A stretch of DNA of 64,000 bases, taken from Spirodela intermedia (lineage: Eukaryota; Streptophyta; Magnoliopsida; Alismatales; Araceae). The DNA lies in assembly GCA_902729315.2 (NCBI GenBank), contig LR746272.1:8550327-8614326 (forward strand). The letters run 5' to 3'. The first letter of the stretch is position 1, and every line of letters begins with the position of its first letter. A program made the translations under genes and the position numbers. Below the pieces are notes generated by a model. It worked only from the letters and a program-made list of their open reading frames with translations. It did not search any database and was not told the DNA's origin. Shown here one piece after another: positions 23,820 through 34,820 of this stretch.

Positions 23820-24960
23820 AATAAGGGTGCGGACGTCAGGATGACGTCAGCACCCGGCGAACGCGAATCGAGCAGAAACAGAGTTCCGCCCGGCGATTCT
23901 TACGTAAGCAATTACATACGACTTAATTAATCAAATTAAGATCTGTAAAAGCCGGAATAATCGTAATAGAACAAAGTATATTTTGGTAAATTAAAATCAC
24001 AAAAACTATCACTAAATGAAGCGTAAAGTAAGTTGAAAGCAGGAAAACAGAGTTCCGGCGTCGCGGCGGCGATGTGTCGGCGATGCACCGGAATTCTAAG
24101 TGTTCTAGAGGATTATCGTGTAGTGTCCACGGCCTCGAAGGCTCTCCTTGGACAAGGACGATGTAGGCAATCTCTAGATCTTCTCGCGAAGTCTAGAGAT
24201 TAATGAAATGGGTCGTCGAATCGTCTCCGGCGGCTGCCACCCGACGGAGCGAAAAAACGACGACTTTGCGGCTCTCCGACGGCTGTCACCCGACAGAGAG
24301 GAGCCGGATGGAGGTGGGGCGCGTGTCAAGGAGCTTCATCCTCAGGTCCACGCAGCAAGAGGAGGCTCTTCATCGCATCTGGTACGCTCTCAGGAGGTGG
24401 CGACTCATCTCCCGACGGATCGTCCTCTTCCCGACGACGGCTTGTTCGTCGATCAATCGGAGATGATTTACTTGATGGATTCGCGATCCTTTTATCGCGA
24501 ATCGTTAAGCAATTTTAGTAGCAATGCTCCATGAATCGCATTGACGAGATTTTCGCCGATGATCCAACGATTCTCGTTGCTTAATCCTTCATCGCGATAT
24601 ATAGGAAAGTCGCGATAATCAGATAAAAATATATGAATTTTGACTCTGGTAGGATTCGAACCCACGCCAGTTGTCCGCCCCTTCTGAGGAAGGTGTGACG
24701 CAGGTTTAGTCCCACATCGGTTGTGCGCCGATTTTTCGGGCGAATATATAGTAATGTTACATTTGTAAGCAAAGTTCTTTCTTTCACGTGTACGACCACT
24801 CCTTGCCCCAGAGCCGGGTGGCCATCGGTGACGTGAAAGGGGAGTGGCGCACACGTGTCCCTATCGGTCCAAACCGCTCGAGCCCCTGCTCGTGGCTACT
24901 CTTCGACTGAGCTTCCGACCCGCTTGCGGGCCCGGTTGGCCGACGGGTCCCCCCCATTTT
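23820..24960. other. GC-rich island of unknown origin
   Basis: About 1.1 kb of GC-rich sequence in AT-rich surroundings. It contains the TGACGTCA inverted repeat, a local duplication (ggctgccacccgacggag at about 24,230 and ggctgtcacccgacagag at about 24,273) and overlapping open frames at 24203-24534 with no known domain. Also present are a tRNA T-arm-like GGGTTCGAATCCTAC on the minus strand near 24,650-24,664 and the motif agtcccacatcggttg at about 24,708. Most likely a transposable-element fragment (LTR or SINE-like); no terminal repeats or target duplication were found. Confidence 0.4.
23825..23855. promoter_or_regulatory. Inverted repeat with paired TGACGTCA/GACGTCA cores
   Basis: Two 14-base arms (GGGTGCGGACGTCA and TGACGTCAGCACCC) separated by three bases, with one mismatch between arms. 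Each arm carries an ACGT bZIP-type core. On the minus strand the two TGACG motifs are 11 bases apart, close to the as-1 arrangement. No downstream gene is recognised. Confidence 0.45.
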
Positions 24961-27336
24961 GCAATATTTTAGTTTTATTTCTTTTTCTTCATTTATCTCA
25001 AAAGTAAAACTGTAAAAATCATATAAAATCATATAAAATCACATAATTACCCAAAAAATCACATTAATCAACTGAAAACTACTTTTCACACTTTAACATA
25101 AATATAAGTCTATTTATCACGAGTTAAGGCTAAAACTATATTATTTACTAATTATTAACTCATGATAATGAAGACTTATCACACACCTGATGTGCTAAAG
25201 AGGAAGGGCTTATTGAAGAGTGAGTAGTGTAGATGCCTTTGATTTTGACACATATAAAGGAAAAATAATTTATAAAATATTTTTAAATAATTCATTCAAT
25301 ATTTATTAAAACATGAATATACTTTATGATTGTTTAGATCACTAGTTAAATGCTACTACTAAATAATCAAATTATATATGTTGATGACATTAAATACAAT
25401 CTTATGACTAACAATGAATCTAACACGTCATGCCCTTAAGTTATCTATATATGTTGAAACATATAGTGTAATATTATCAAATTATAAATACATAATAACT
25501 TGTGTTAACATGTGTGATGAAGTCTCATGCATTATCAATGACAACATATATACAAGTGAAAATATATGAGATAAAATATGACCAAGGGTTAAAAGTGTGG
25601 ATTCTGGATGGTAACTCATTAGCATAATACATGGACTAAAGAGAAGCTAAATTATCTCCTTTGAACAAGACTTTGAAAGTGAAAATGTTTCTTGATTAGT
25701 TAAAAATTTCTAAATGAAATACTAACGATAACAATCATAAAAGTAGAAAGTTTGGTATCATAAAATAACTCAAGATCACTAATATGTTAATGAAACAATG
25801 TGAAAATTTTCAAACTTATATGATTATTTACAGATGTTGAAATAATATATATATATTTTAGAGTGTTAAGAGAACAAGATGAAGACAAACCAAGGTTAAT
25901 GTTAAACAAATAAATTTTCATCTACTCGCTCACTCAAGTTTGAGAAGAAGATACTACTCAATCTTCTACAACAAAATAACTACACATCTCAAAGAAATAA
26001 TCAAGGTTTGATTATATTTATTCATCAAAGAGTATATTGACTTAAATAAGTGGTGTTGAGAGTCAAGACCTAGCCGTGAAATGTGAATTTTTTTTAAAGA
26101 TCGAATAGTGGTGTCTGAGAGAGTTGAGCTTGTGAAATTGATTGTATTTTTGAAGAGAAAAGATGACATATTTATAAGACTTTGTTAACTTCACTATTAA
26201 TGGTTTATAGGCCTCACATTTTTCTTATATTTATGAAAGCTTGAAAGTCTCTCCTTTTCTTAACATTTTGTAGTTTGAGATCCCCTAATAGTTTTTTCAA
26301 ATATTTATAGATCTTGTTGAAAATGATGAAGCCAAGAAGTAACTAAGAGAGAAAGGCTAATTATTTTGACATTAAAATCAATAAATAATATAATAATTAA
26401 ACACTAGGTGTCAGCATGCCAAATAATTATGAGTTTAGAAGCATGAGTATTCTAGCATTCATCATAAGATTCATAATTTTAGGTGGCCAAATAATTTCCT
26501 TATGTTAAATCATTGTTCTAAGTAGGTCACTCTTAAAGTACTCCAATAAATATAAATAACTGCTACAAATAATCAAGTTTTACAATTATAAACTAAATTA
26601 TGATTCTACTGCAATGTTTAATACATTGCAATGAAATCATTCATTTTTGAGTTTTTGGCTAAAGGTATTTGAATTAGTCGTACAATAGATATAAACAATT
26701 ATTCATATGCAATTCTTGAGTTTTCTATCATGATTTCACATTGAGATATTACGATTCAAATACTATATTTTAACTCTATAATTCTAATGCATTCAATATT
26801 TTACTTAACATATATTGTTATTTATGTATGCTTCTATATTTGATACTTGTGTTCTAAAACATTATTCAATATGTATTAATATATTTATGATGTAATTTTA
26901 TTGCATTAACATAGCTTATCATATATTAGGTATTAAGATTTGTGTACGTAATTATTTTGTAGTGTAACTTCTTATATATTGAAAAGTTAACCTCACTAGA
27001 ATTCATGATTATTTTAAATTATCATATATAAATGTATGAAGCATAATGTAATCTATGAGGTCATTTAATATTTAATTTAATGACATCTCATAGTACAATG
27101 TCTCATAAATTTATTTATGAACATTAATGTACTTGTATATTTTATGATGCATTTTCTTATAATTGAACCTATTAACCTTGATATATTATTTTTTTCTATT
27201 ACATAAACTTCATACACTGATATATGTATAACACTATTAGATAATGAAAGTGTTTAAATATTAATATTGAGATACCCTAACAAAAATAACATAAACTTAT
27301 TTACCATCATAATCTTTTGTTAGCTTCGAACTTATA

Positions 27337-27486
27337 TCAGGTTTTCAAAACTCGAACAACAAAAAAATGTCTATATTATCAAATACTTTCAAATAACTAT
27401 TTTAATTAACTTACTCAAAACTCAAACAACAAAAAATTATCTATATTATCAAATACTTTCAAAAAACTATTTTAATTAACTTGCTT
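27337..27486. repeat. Tandem duplication, ~75-base unit, two copies
   Basis: Two adjacent near-identical copies of a unit containing ctatattatcaaatactttc and aactattttaattaactt, each introduced by caaaactc.aacaac. AT-rich noncoding DNA. Confidence 0.85.
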
Positions 27487-30300
27487 ATCACAACACTATT
27501 AGGGCCACCTCTAAACTTGTCAACATACATTTTGTAAAAAGTTGTCTTAATTATCTCACAAAAAACACCAAGCTTTTTATGATAGTTTGTTCCTTATTTA
27601 GTTATTTTTTGTCTTATAAAGAAAAACTTCACTTTAATATGTACTTATTTTCCTCAAGAATACATATTGATATTTATGGGATTAGTCACGCAAACAAGTC
27701 AAATTCGTCTCATTGGATATTTAATATCTAGTGTTTTCACTTAAAATACTCTTCCCTCACCATCTATTTATCTTAGGGCCAAATGGATAACAAAGGTCAT
27801 GATGGTTGAGTTAATTGTTTATTAGAATCAACTATTTATGTGTGTCACACGAAGAACTTGATTTCAATCTTAAATACTCTTATATTTGTTTGATTAGTTT
27901 TTGAATCATAACTCTTCTTCTATAAGTAAGCCATCATCTTATGCTGGATTTTTAATTTTTGAACCTCTAACATTTTAATTTTTTATTCAAAAACTTGTCA
28001 TTTTTTATGATATACATTAACAACATTTGAACCTTCTAATTTTTGAATCATTTTATTCCGTGGTCATTTTGTTCAAATTTGAATTAAATTTTCTAACTTG
28101 ATGGAGAATAGGTTGATGTACACTTAAGATCTATATCATTAAGTTAACCATCACTTTTTGTCAATATAATCGATCAATGTATCATCATCAAATGCTTTAT
28201 TTGAAACTTGATTTTTTTTTCTTATTTTCTTTATGACTTAATGCACGTAATATATTATTTCTAATATTATTTCTAAATGTTAAAGAGTGTAATATGATTA
28301 GATAATTATATAATTAAAGATAAGTTATTGATATGGTTGAATTATACATATTCAACATATGCTTAGCTTTTCATTTATGATGATTACTCAGTTAATTATC
28401 TTTTATCCTCAAATATTTCTAAGATAAAGAATCACTTAATCTCAAAAATTAATATCTTAGATTTAACTGTTGGTAGTAAGATCATAAAATAATGTAAGAA
28501 AGATAATTCATATAATAACTTCGTTGAATGTATTAAACATTTAAAACATATAAGTGACTCATATAAAGAATTATTAATATTAAAAAATAAATTCTCAATA
28601 AAATTTCAGTTGCAATTATCATATCCAAGGGCATCAACATTATAGACCTGACAATTTGAAAGACAAAGTCAACCCACCACTAACATGAGCCTACTTGACA
28701 CATCCATTATTTATTTCCAATTTGAAGTTTTTACTCATGATTAAAAAAGGTTTACACTTTTGACCTATTACTCAACATAAGGTGTTAAACTCCATGCATT
28801 TATATGATAGTGATACTAAATGATTTTTTAGTAATCAAAACATATATTTGATAATGTACACATAAATATCACAGCATTTTAAACTAAAAACATACCAAGT
28901 TTGTAAATATTATATAATTTATTAGCGGTAAAATGTTATACTTGAGGCATTTTATCCATTAAAGGTTATTTAAGATGTCCTAAAGTATCTTATATGATGG
29001 TTTACCATAAAGTTTTCTTTTTAAAGAGCAAATCCAAATATATCCCTATATATGCATGGTATAGACTTCAATAGACTTTGTTTTACAATATTGTCAATTG
29101 CTTAGAGTGCTGGTGTTTTATCTTGGGCTGGGCATAGCCATAAGGAATGTGTACATTTGGCAAGGCCTAAGATCTGTGAGATTGCCACCCTAATCATAAT
29201 AAGGAGATCAAAACCATGCTTAATACTAATGGAAAAATGATGTACTATCAAAATTACATATACCTTGTGAGATGAACAATGTTGATTAAATAACTTGAAC
29301 ACAAAGGTTGTGTGGTTATTTTAAAAATGACATATTTCCACCAAAGAATATACCTCAAAGGATCTACAATAAATTTCTATACTCAATAGAATGGTTAGCT
29401 TGATAGAATACTAACAAGTTGAGAAAATAATAGCTTTATGTTACAATAAAAATAATATTATCAGATATAAGATATTGGACTAGGAGGGAAGAGAATCAAA
29501 AACAAGTTGTCTACTGGATCTCATCAAATCCAAAACCATATCTTAAAAAGAATTAGGTTAAAGTGGGTGTGCCTGCAAGACCCAAATAGAGGGGAAACCC
29601 GATGAAATAATCACCAATCTAGATCCCCTATGAACATAAAGACAATAGACAGAAAGGGAGGGAGAGGGGGGCCGGTGGGGGGGGAGAGAGAGAGAGCTTT
29701 AAGAGTAGGAGCAGTCATACAAGAAAGTTGTTTTTGAGCCGAGATTGAAGTATAAATTTTGCCCATATAGAGATTATGTCAGTCCTATTTTTCTTAGTTC
29801 CAATGCAGAATAAGGATGATGCAAGATAAGGGATTATCCAATGGGCCCTACTTGGAACCTTCTACTTTATTTGTTATTTATAATGGAAAAAAATCACAAG
29901 ATTGCATAATTCTTATCAGACTTGATCAGGAAACCCAGTGGACACGACCACTTGAGTGGATCAGGTTAGATCACACGCCCATGGATCGGATCTACCCATC
30001 TGGATGCCATTATGTTGATACTGGAACCGTGAAATAATGTTCTGAAAATCAAAAATTTCCCATCCGTATATAGCAGTCTGGCAAGATCCATTCGTCGTTG
30101 GTGCAAGTGATTCGGACTGGAACATATTGTGATAACTGAACATCCCACCAACGAGGGATGAGATCACATGTGACTTGTCACCAAAGTTGGTGTCATCGTC
30201 CCCACCCTGTTCTTATTAATGATCCGTGACGTGGGGACGCCACCCTCCTGATGGGTGATGGGGTCACCCCTGTTATATATGAATATATAGATGTTTTAAA

Positions 30301-31551
30301 ATACACGTTAATGTAGAGAGAGAGTGAGAGATGACCGCCGAGGCGTCCCTATCCACGGCGAAGTGCGAAGTTCGGAGCCTGCGATTCCCGGCGGCCCCTC
30401 CTCTTCCTTCAGGCCATGTGAGGAGCCTCCCACTGAGGGATATAAAGCCGCTGGACAATCGGGGGTTGCGGTGGGGTGCTGCCAATCAACCGCCATGGTC
30501 CTGGCTTTCGTCGACGACTGTCGGCGAGGAGGCGGCCTCTCCCGCTTGCCCTCCATCCTCTCGGGAGCCCACTTCTTCTCTCCGCATCATGGAGAAAAGG
30601 AAAGGTGACGGGAGGATGAAGGCGGCACCGTCCAGAGAGGAAGCTGGAATGGGGATTCTCTTCCTCTCTCTCTCTCTCCCTTTATCTATCTAGATATATG
30701 TATACCTCCACGCATCTACATCTATATTTCTCTTTCTCAGGTTTCTTTCTCTCTCTCTTAGTTGTCTACCCACACGAACCAAAAGGTTGAGACAGTGACA
30801 TGAGGGACGACAGGGAGACGACAGGAAATCGGAAGGCGAGAGGCGGTGGCATGAAATTATTGGAGGGTGAGCCGTCTTCCGTCCTCCCCAACCTGTCCGC
30901 CCCCCCTCCCCGCCATATTAAACTTCCTCGAACCAGAACCATCTTACCACACGGGCTACGTATGATTACTAGTGTGCACCATTCTCATGCAGAGATGTCC
31001 TCTCTCTCTCTCTCCGTCGGCGCAAGATCAAACTTACAAAAAACCCTGAGATATCTAAAAGGAGGTGGCGTAAAGTATCCTTAGAGCATTGTGGTGGCGA
31101 TCTTTAGAATATGAGAAATGCCAGATCGATGAGCCGGGAAAAGGATGCTTTTTCACCGCATCATCAGACGCACCAAACTCTCTCTCTCTCTCTCTCTCTG
31201 TTCTATGAGAATCTTATCATCGATTTGTTGGGGGAGGGGGGGGAGGGGGGGAGAAAGAGAAGAACACTCATTTCCGAGGTAGAGTGAGAGGCGGCATGAA
31301 CTGGGGGAATTATGAGCTAAATCAGATCTCGTGTACTGCCGTCCCCGAGATATGAGTAAAAATTGTGTTCGGCCGGGAAGGGTCCTAGGGGACTTCCACA
31401 ACTCACAGTTAGATGGACGATCAAGGAGACAGACAGACAGACAGAACGATGGCCGTTTCTTCGTCTATCTCTCTATGTACAAGGAGTGCCATGGTTGGCG
31501 CTAGAAAGAGGGGAGGAGCAAGTAGATAAAAATCGAAATAGAATGCTGGTT
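30301..31551. other. GC-richer region left of the PADRE gene
   Basis: Contains a TATA-like tataaag at about 30,440 followed by a short frame from an ATG at 30,494 (37 codons, no known motif), CT tracts at about 30,660 and 31,180-31,200, and overlapping anonymous frames on both strands. Part must be the 3' flank of the minus-strand PADRE gene. I cannot support a gene here. Confidence 0.4.
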
Positions 31552-32043
31552 CTAGAAGTCGTTGGTGACCTCGGAGATGCTCTCCAAATGTGGTCGCCAC
31601 ACGCCGACCCGCCCCCTGCGCCGGTCCCTCTGCGACGAAGCCTTCTCCGAGAGTATATCCGACAGGTACCGATCGGAGAGAAGGAGACTCGCAATGTCCG
31701 TAGCGCTGCCGTGGCTCTGCATGTCCCTCTTCTTCTTCCTCCTCTTTGCCGACGCCGGCCGCACCTTCTCGGCTGCAGAGGACACCGGCATCAGGAAGTA
31801 GATCTTCCCCTTCCGAAGCTCGGCGGTGGGCGGAACGATGACGGCTCCCTTGCGTCCTTCGCCTTCATCTCCGGCCGACGGTGGCTTCCGGAGGACGTGC
31901 TTGGGATACGCCTGCATGATCTCCCCCGCCCTCACCGCGTGGCTGATCTCCTCCACCTTCCCGTTCGCGTGCACAATCCTGATCACATCCAGCGCGCCGC
32001 ATGGGAGGATGCAGGACATGCAACACTTAATCGTTTCCCTCAT
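31552..32043 (-). CDS. PADRE (DUF4228) domain protein
   Basis: 163-residue intronless protein of the plant PADRE family (pathogen and abiotic stress response, cadmium tolerance, disordered region containing), formerly DUF4228. Family members are often induced by fungal infection or abiotic stress; the biochemical role is unknown. The N-terminal PADRE block covers residues 10-90: LDVIRIVHANGKVEEI, AGEIMQAYPKHVL, then the later conserved KGKIYFLMPV at about residues 78-87. The remainder is a basic, disordered linker (AKRRKKKRD) and a C-terminal GRVGVWRPHLESISE block. The ATG at 32043 gives the usual MxxxxxCC-type N-terminus, and a TATA box lies 115 bases upstream. The short 5' UTR carries a (CT)n tract at about 32,057-32,076. 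Confidence 0.88.
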   Translation of the reverse strand: MRETIKCCMSCILPCGALDVIRIVHANGKVEEISHAVRAGEIMQAYPKHVLRKPPSAGDEGEGRKGAVIVPPTAELRKGKIYFLMPVSSAAEKVRPASAKRRKKKRDMQSHGSATDIASLLLSDRYLSDILSEKASSQRDRRRGRVGVWRPHLESISEVTNDF

Positions 32044-32157
32044 GACTCTCCTTCACTCTCTCTCTCTCTCGATTTCCTCTCTCTTTGTGCAGAAGAGAGG
32101 AGAAACGAAGAGGAACTCCCCGCGGCCTCATCCCTCTGTTGCGACGTTACGGCTCCC

Positions 32158-32165
32158 ATATATAA
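32158..32165 (-). promoter_or_regulatory. TATA box, PADRE gene
   Basis: TTATATAT on the minus strand, 115 bases upstream of the start codon. Confidence 0.55.
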
Positions 32166-32169
32166 CCAG

Positions 32170-32936
32170 CCGTGCGAATGATGCGAGAACTAGGGGGGGG
32201 ATACCACGTTAATATTATCACCTCATCCCCCCCGTCCCCACGGGGCCGGCGGTGAAAAGGTTGACCTCATAAAACATGACGCGTGGCAGCCCGTGCCCCG
32301 AGTCACGATGGCGCACCCTAAACGGCGGCAGCTAGGTGAGGAAGACGGAGAGATGCGGTCCCACGCGTTAACTCGTGCAGGGCCTTTCCTCACCGGTCAG
32401 ATTTACGACAATGCGTCCTCTAATTCGGGATTGAAGGGATAGAACCCATGAGCTATTGAGATAATCGAGTTCTAGCGCTCTCTCTCTCTCTCTCTCTCTC
32501 TATCTCTTTCTATCTATCTTTCTCGCCGGATGAGCCTACGGAAAAGAGTGGGGCGCTGGCCGAATGGAGAGCACTGGGTTGATGATCTGAAGAATGTGAC
32601 GATTGATTCTCTTTAGGCGAAAAGCAAAAGGAGAACTGTGAGGGCAGTGCGGGGGATTGGACCCTCCACAGTGCGCCAAGCTCGCATCTTTCGATGACAA
32701 ATAGATAGATCTATGGAGAGAGAGAGAGCTCTTGAGGTTGACTTTTGTCGGGAGTTTTTAAATTCTTTCATCTGGGTCACATCCTTCGTAGCTCGCCCAC
32801 GGAGGACGAAGAGAGATGTGATTTACGAGGATATCTCCTTCCACGTTTGCCACAAGGGATGCGGATATGGATGTGTCGGCTGTTGAGCAGAGCTTGAGCC
32901 CTCCCTCCTCGTTCTCCAATCCTCACCTTCTCCAAC

Positions 32937-32968
<32 letters not shown>

Positions 32969-33758
32969 TCTATTCGTATCATGCAGAGGCCTTCAAAGGA
33001 GGAAGAGGGCCGAGAGAGAGAGAGAGAGAGAGAGGCTCCCACGTGGTCCTCCGCGTGGGTGATGTGGTGGAGGGCACTGTAGGCGCAGGTGGGCCAGCCC
33101 AGAGTCGACGGCGGGCTCAGTCTTAAGCGTAGCGACGGCGAAGATGAGATTTTATCCTCCCCTGAAGGGATGAGGAGGGATCTCGCCTATTGGGCCTGTG
33201 GGCCCACCTTTGGAACGATCCAGCTGGAGAGGAATATCACCTTGGCTGTTCTCGGAAGGCTCCACCCTCCCTCCCACGCCGAGCCACGTGGCTTTACAAT
33301 GCTAAGGTCAGCGCCCGAGTCCACCTAAAAGTCAAAACAATTAATGACCTACTTTTGGCTATATTTTGCAGGAATTCACTCCAAAGTTTCATGGGTGTTA
33401 AACGAGGATTCTGTTGACTTTATAGCCAGGCGCGGCGCCCATTCCGTTGACTTTCTTTTTGTCTCGGAGGGCTCAACCCAACTATCATGTAATCTATCTT
33501 CTGACATCCAAGGTCAACGATGTCTCCTCTGTCGGCATATCTCTTGAGAGAGAGGGTGGTGGGCTTTAGAGTCTATAGAGTGGGCTTATATGGGCCGCTA
33601 AAATTTGTCTCATTTATTTATCAGCCCAGAAAACCCAACCGGATCATTTGGATCATCTTCCATCACGGGGAGTCGATTCGATGTAATATTGGAACCCCGA
33701 TGGTCAATCGTGACCGTTTGAGTTCATCACATCCGTCCATCTCTTGGTCCCACACAGT
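32170..33758. other. Divergent intergenic region PADRE / PEX7
   Basis: Promoter space for the minus-strand PADRE gene and plus-strand PEX7. It holds (CT)n at about 32,478-32,502 and 32,939-32,968 and (GA)n at about 33,014-33,034, and five W-box hexamers close to PEX7 (separate entry). Anonymous frames across the microsatellites are not genes. Confidence 0.6.
33330..33707. promoter_or_regulatory. Cluster of five W-box hexamers (TTGACY) upstream of PEX7
   Basis: TTGACT/TTGACC hexamers lie at 33330-33335 (minus), 33414-33419 (plus), 33447-33452 (plus), 33512-33517 (minus) and 33702-33707 (minus). WRKY factors bind this hexamer. By chance about 0.4 would be expected in this length. Which neighbour they serve is unknown. 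Confidence 0.4.
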
Positions 33759-33766
33759 TATATAAA
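33759..33766 (+). promoter_or_regulatory. TATA box, PEX7
   Basis: TATATAAA, 104 bases before the ATG at 33870. Confidence 0.6.
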
Positions 33767-33869
33767 GAAACCCGATCCAGATTTTGGCGTCTTCTCTTCC
33801 GCCCCTGGTCCTCGCCGGAATTTCTCATCTTCCATTCTTCCCACTCCGCCGCCGCCCCCAAATCGAGCG

Positions 33870-34820
33870 ATGCCGATCTTCAAGGCGGGGTTCAGCGGGC
33901 ACGCCGTCAAGTTCAGTCCCTTCTTCGAGACGCGGTTGGTGGTGGCGAGCGCCCAGAACTTCGGCATCATCGGCAATGGCCGCATCCAGGTCATCGATAT
34001 CGACCCCGCCACCGGCTCCATCGTCGAGCTCTGCGCCTTCGACACCGCCGATGGCGTCTACGACTGCGCCTGGTCCGAGGCACACGAGTCTCTGCTCGTC
34101 TCCGCCGTAGCCGATGGTCACGTTAAGCTCTGGGATACCGCCCTCCCCCCGAATTCTAATCCCGTCTGCTCCTTCAAGGAGCACGGCCGCGAGGTCCACT
34201 CGGCCGATTGGAATCCTGTCCGTCGCGATTCCTTCCTTACCTCCTCCTGGGATGATACCATCAAGCTTTGGGCCGTGGATCGCCCCGCCAGCATCCGCAC
34301 GTTCCGCGAGCACACATACTGTGTATACACCGCCGCTTGGAGCCCCCGCCATGCAGACGTCTTTGCATCCGCCTCAGGCGACTGCACCGTCCGAGTCTGG
34401 GACGTTCGCGAGCCGACAAGCAAGCTCACTCTCTCTGCCCACGATCTCGAGATACTTTCCTGCGACTGGAACAAGTACGATCAGTGCTGTCTAGCTACGG
34501 CCTCCATCGACAAGTCTATCGGTATTTGGGACATCCGGAACACCAGAATGCCAATGAACAGGCTCGAAGGCCATTCATTTGCCGTCCGCAAGATCAAATT
34601 CTCACCGCACCGACCAAATGTTCTTGTGTCGTGCTCCTACGATATGACTGTATGCATGTGGGATTACCAGGCCGAAGATTCCCTCCTTGCGCGTTACGAC
34701 CATCACACAGAGTTCGTGGGTGGGATTGACATGAGCGTGCTGGTGGAGGGGATGCTGGCTAGCACGGGCTGGGACGAGCTAGTCTATGTCTGGCAGCATG
34801 GCACTGATCCTCGAGCATGA
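33870..34820 (+). CDS. PEX7: Peroxin 7, PTS2 import receptor
   Basis: 316-residue WD40 beta-propeller that binds the N-terminal PTS2 peptide of matrix proteins (for example thiolase and malate dehydrogenase) in the cytosol and delivers them with PEX5 to the peroxisome. It begins MPIFKAGFSGHAVKFSPFFE, a hallmark of plant PEX7. WD repeats follow with closing motifs VKLWDTAL, IKLWAVDR, VRVWDVRE, IGIWDIRN, VCMWDYQ and the final LVYVWQHG. Also visible are GHSFAVRKIKFSPH and DWNKYDQCCLATASIDKS. Length and intronless structure match the family. I chose the ATG at 33870 because the in-frame upstream codons (from 33744) overlap the TATA box and are not conserved in type. No damage is seen. Confidence 0.97.
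   Translation: MPIFKAGFSGHAVKFSPFFETRLVVASAQNFGIIGNGRIQVIDIDPATGSIVELCAFDTADGVYDCAWSEAHESLLVSAVADGHVKLWDTALPPNSNPVCSFKEHGREVHSADWNPVRRDSFLTSSWDDTIKLWAVDRPASIRTFREHTYCVYTAAWSPRHADVFASASGDCTVRVWDVREPTSKLTLSAHDLEILSCDWNKYDQCCLATASIDKSIGIWDIRNTRMPMNRLEGHSFAVRKIKFSPHRPNVLVSCSYDMTVCMWDYQAEDSLLARYDHHTEFVGGIDMSVLVEGMLASTGWDELVYVWQHGTDPRA

Larger units (their letters stand above)
22554..30300. other. AT-rich gene-poor region
   Basis: Nearly 8 kb of strongly AT-rich DNA with no credible coding frame, apart from the GC-rich island and tandem duplication listed separately. The few open frames (for example 25966-26169 and 29102-29302) are short and without motifs. Probably old decayed transposon DNA, but I could not identify any further element boundaries. 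Confidence 0.7.

Noticed and set aside
24640-24735. Possible tRNA gene on the minus strand
   Set aside because: Only a T-arm-like hairpin is present. No matching acceptor stem, anticodon arm or A box upstream.
31363-32181. 272-codon plus-strand open frame
   Set aside because: It runs antisense through the PADRE gene, whose own frame has a clear domain and TATA box.
34118-34474. Minus-strand frames over PEX7
   Set aside because: Antisense shadows of an intact, well-conserved WD40 gene.
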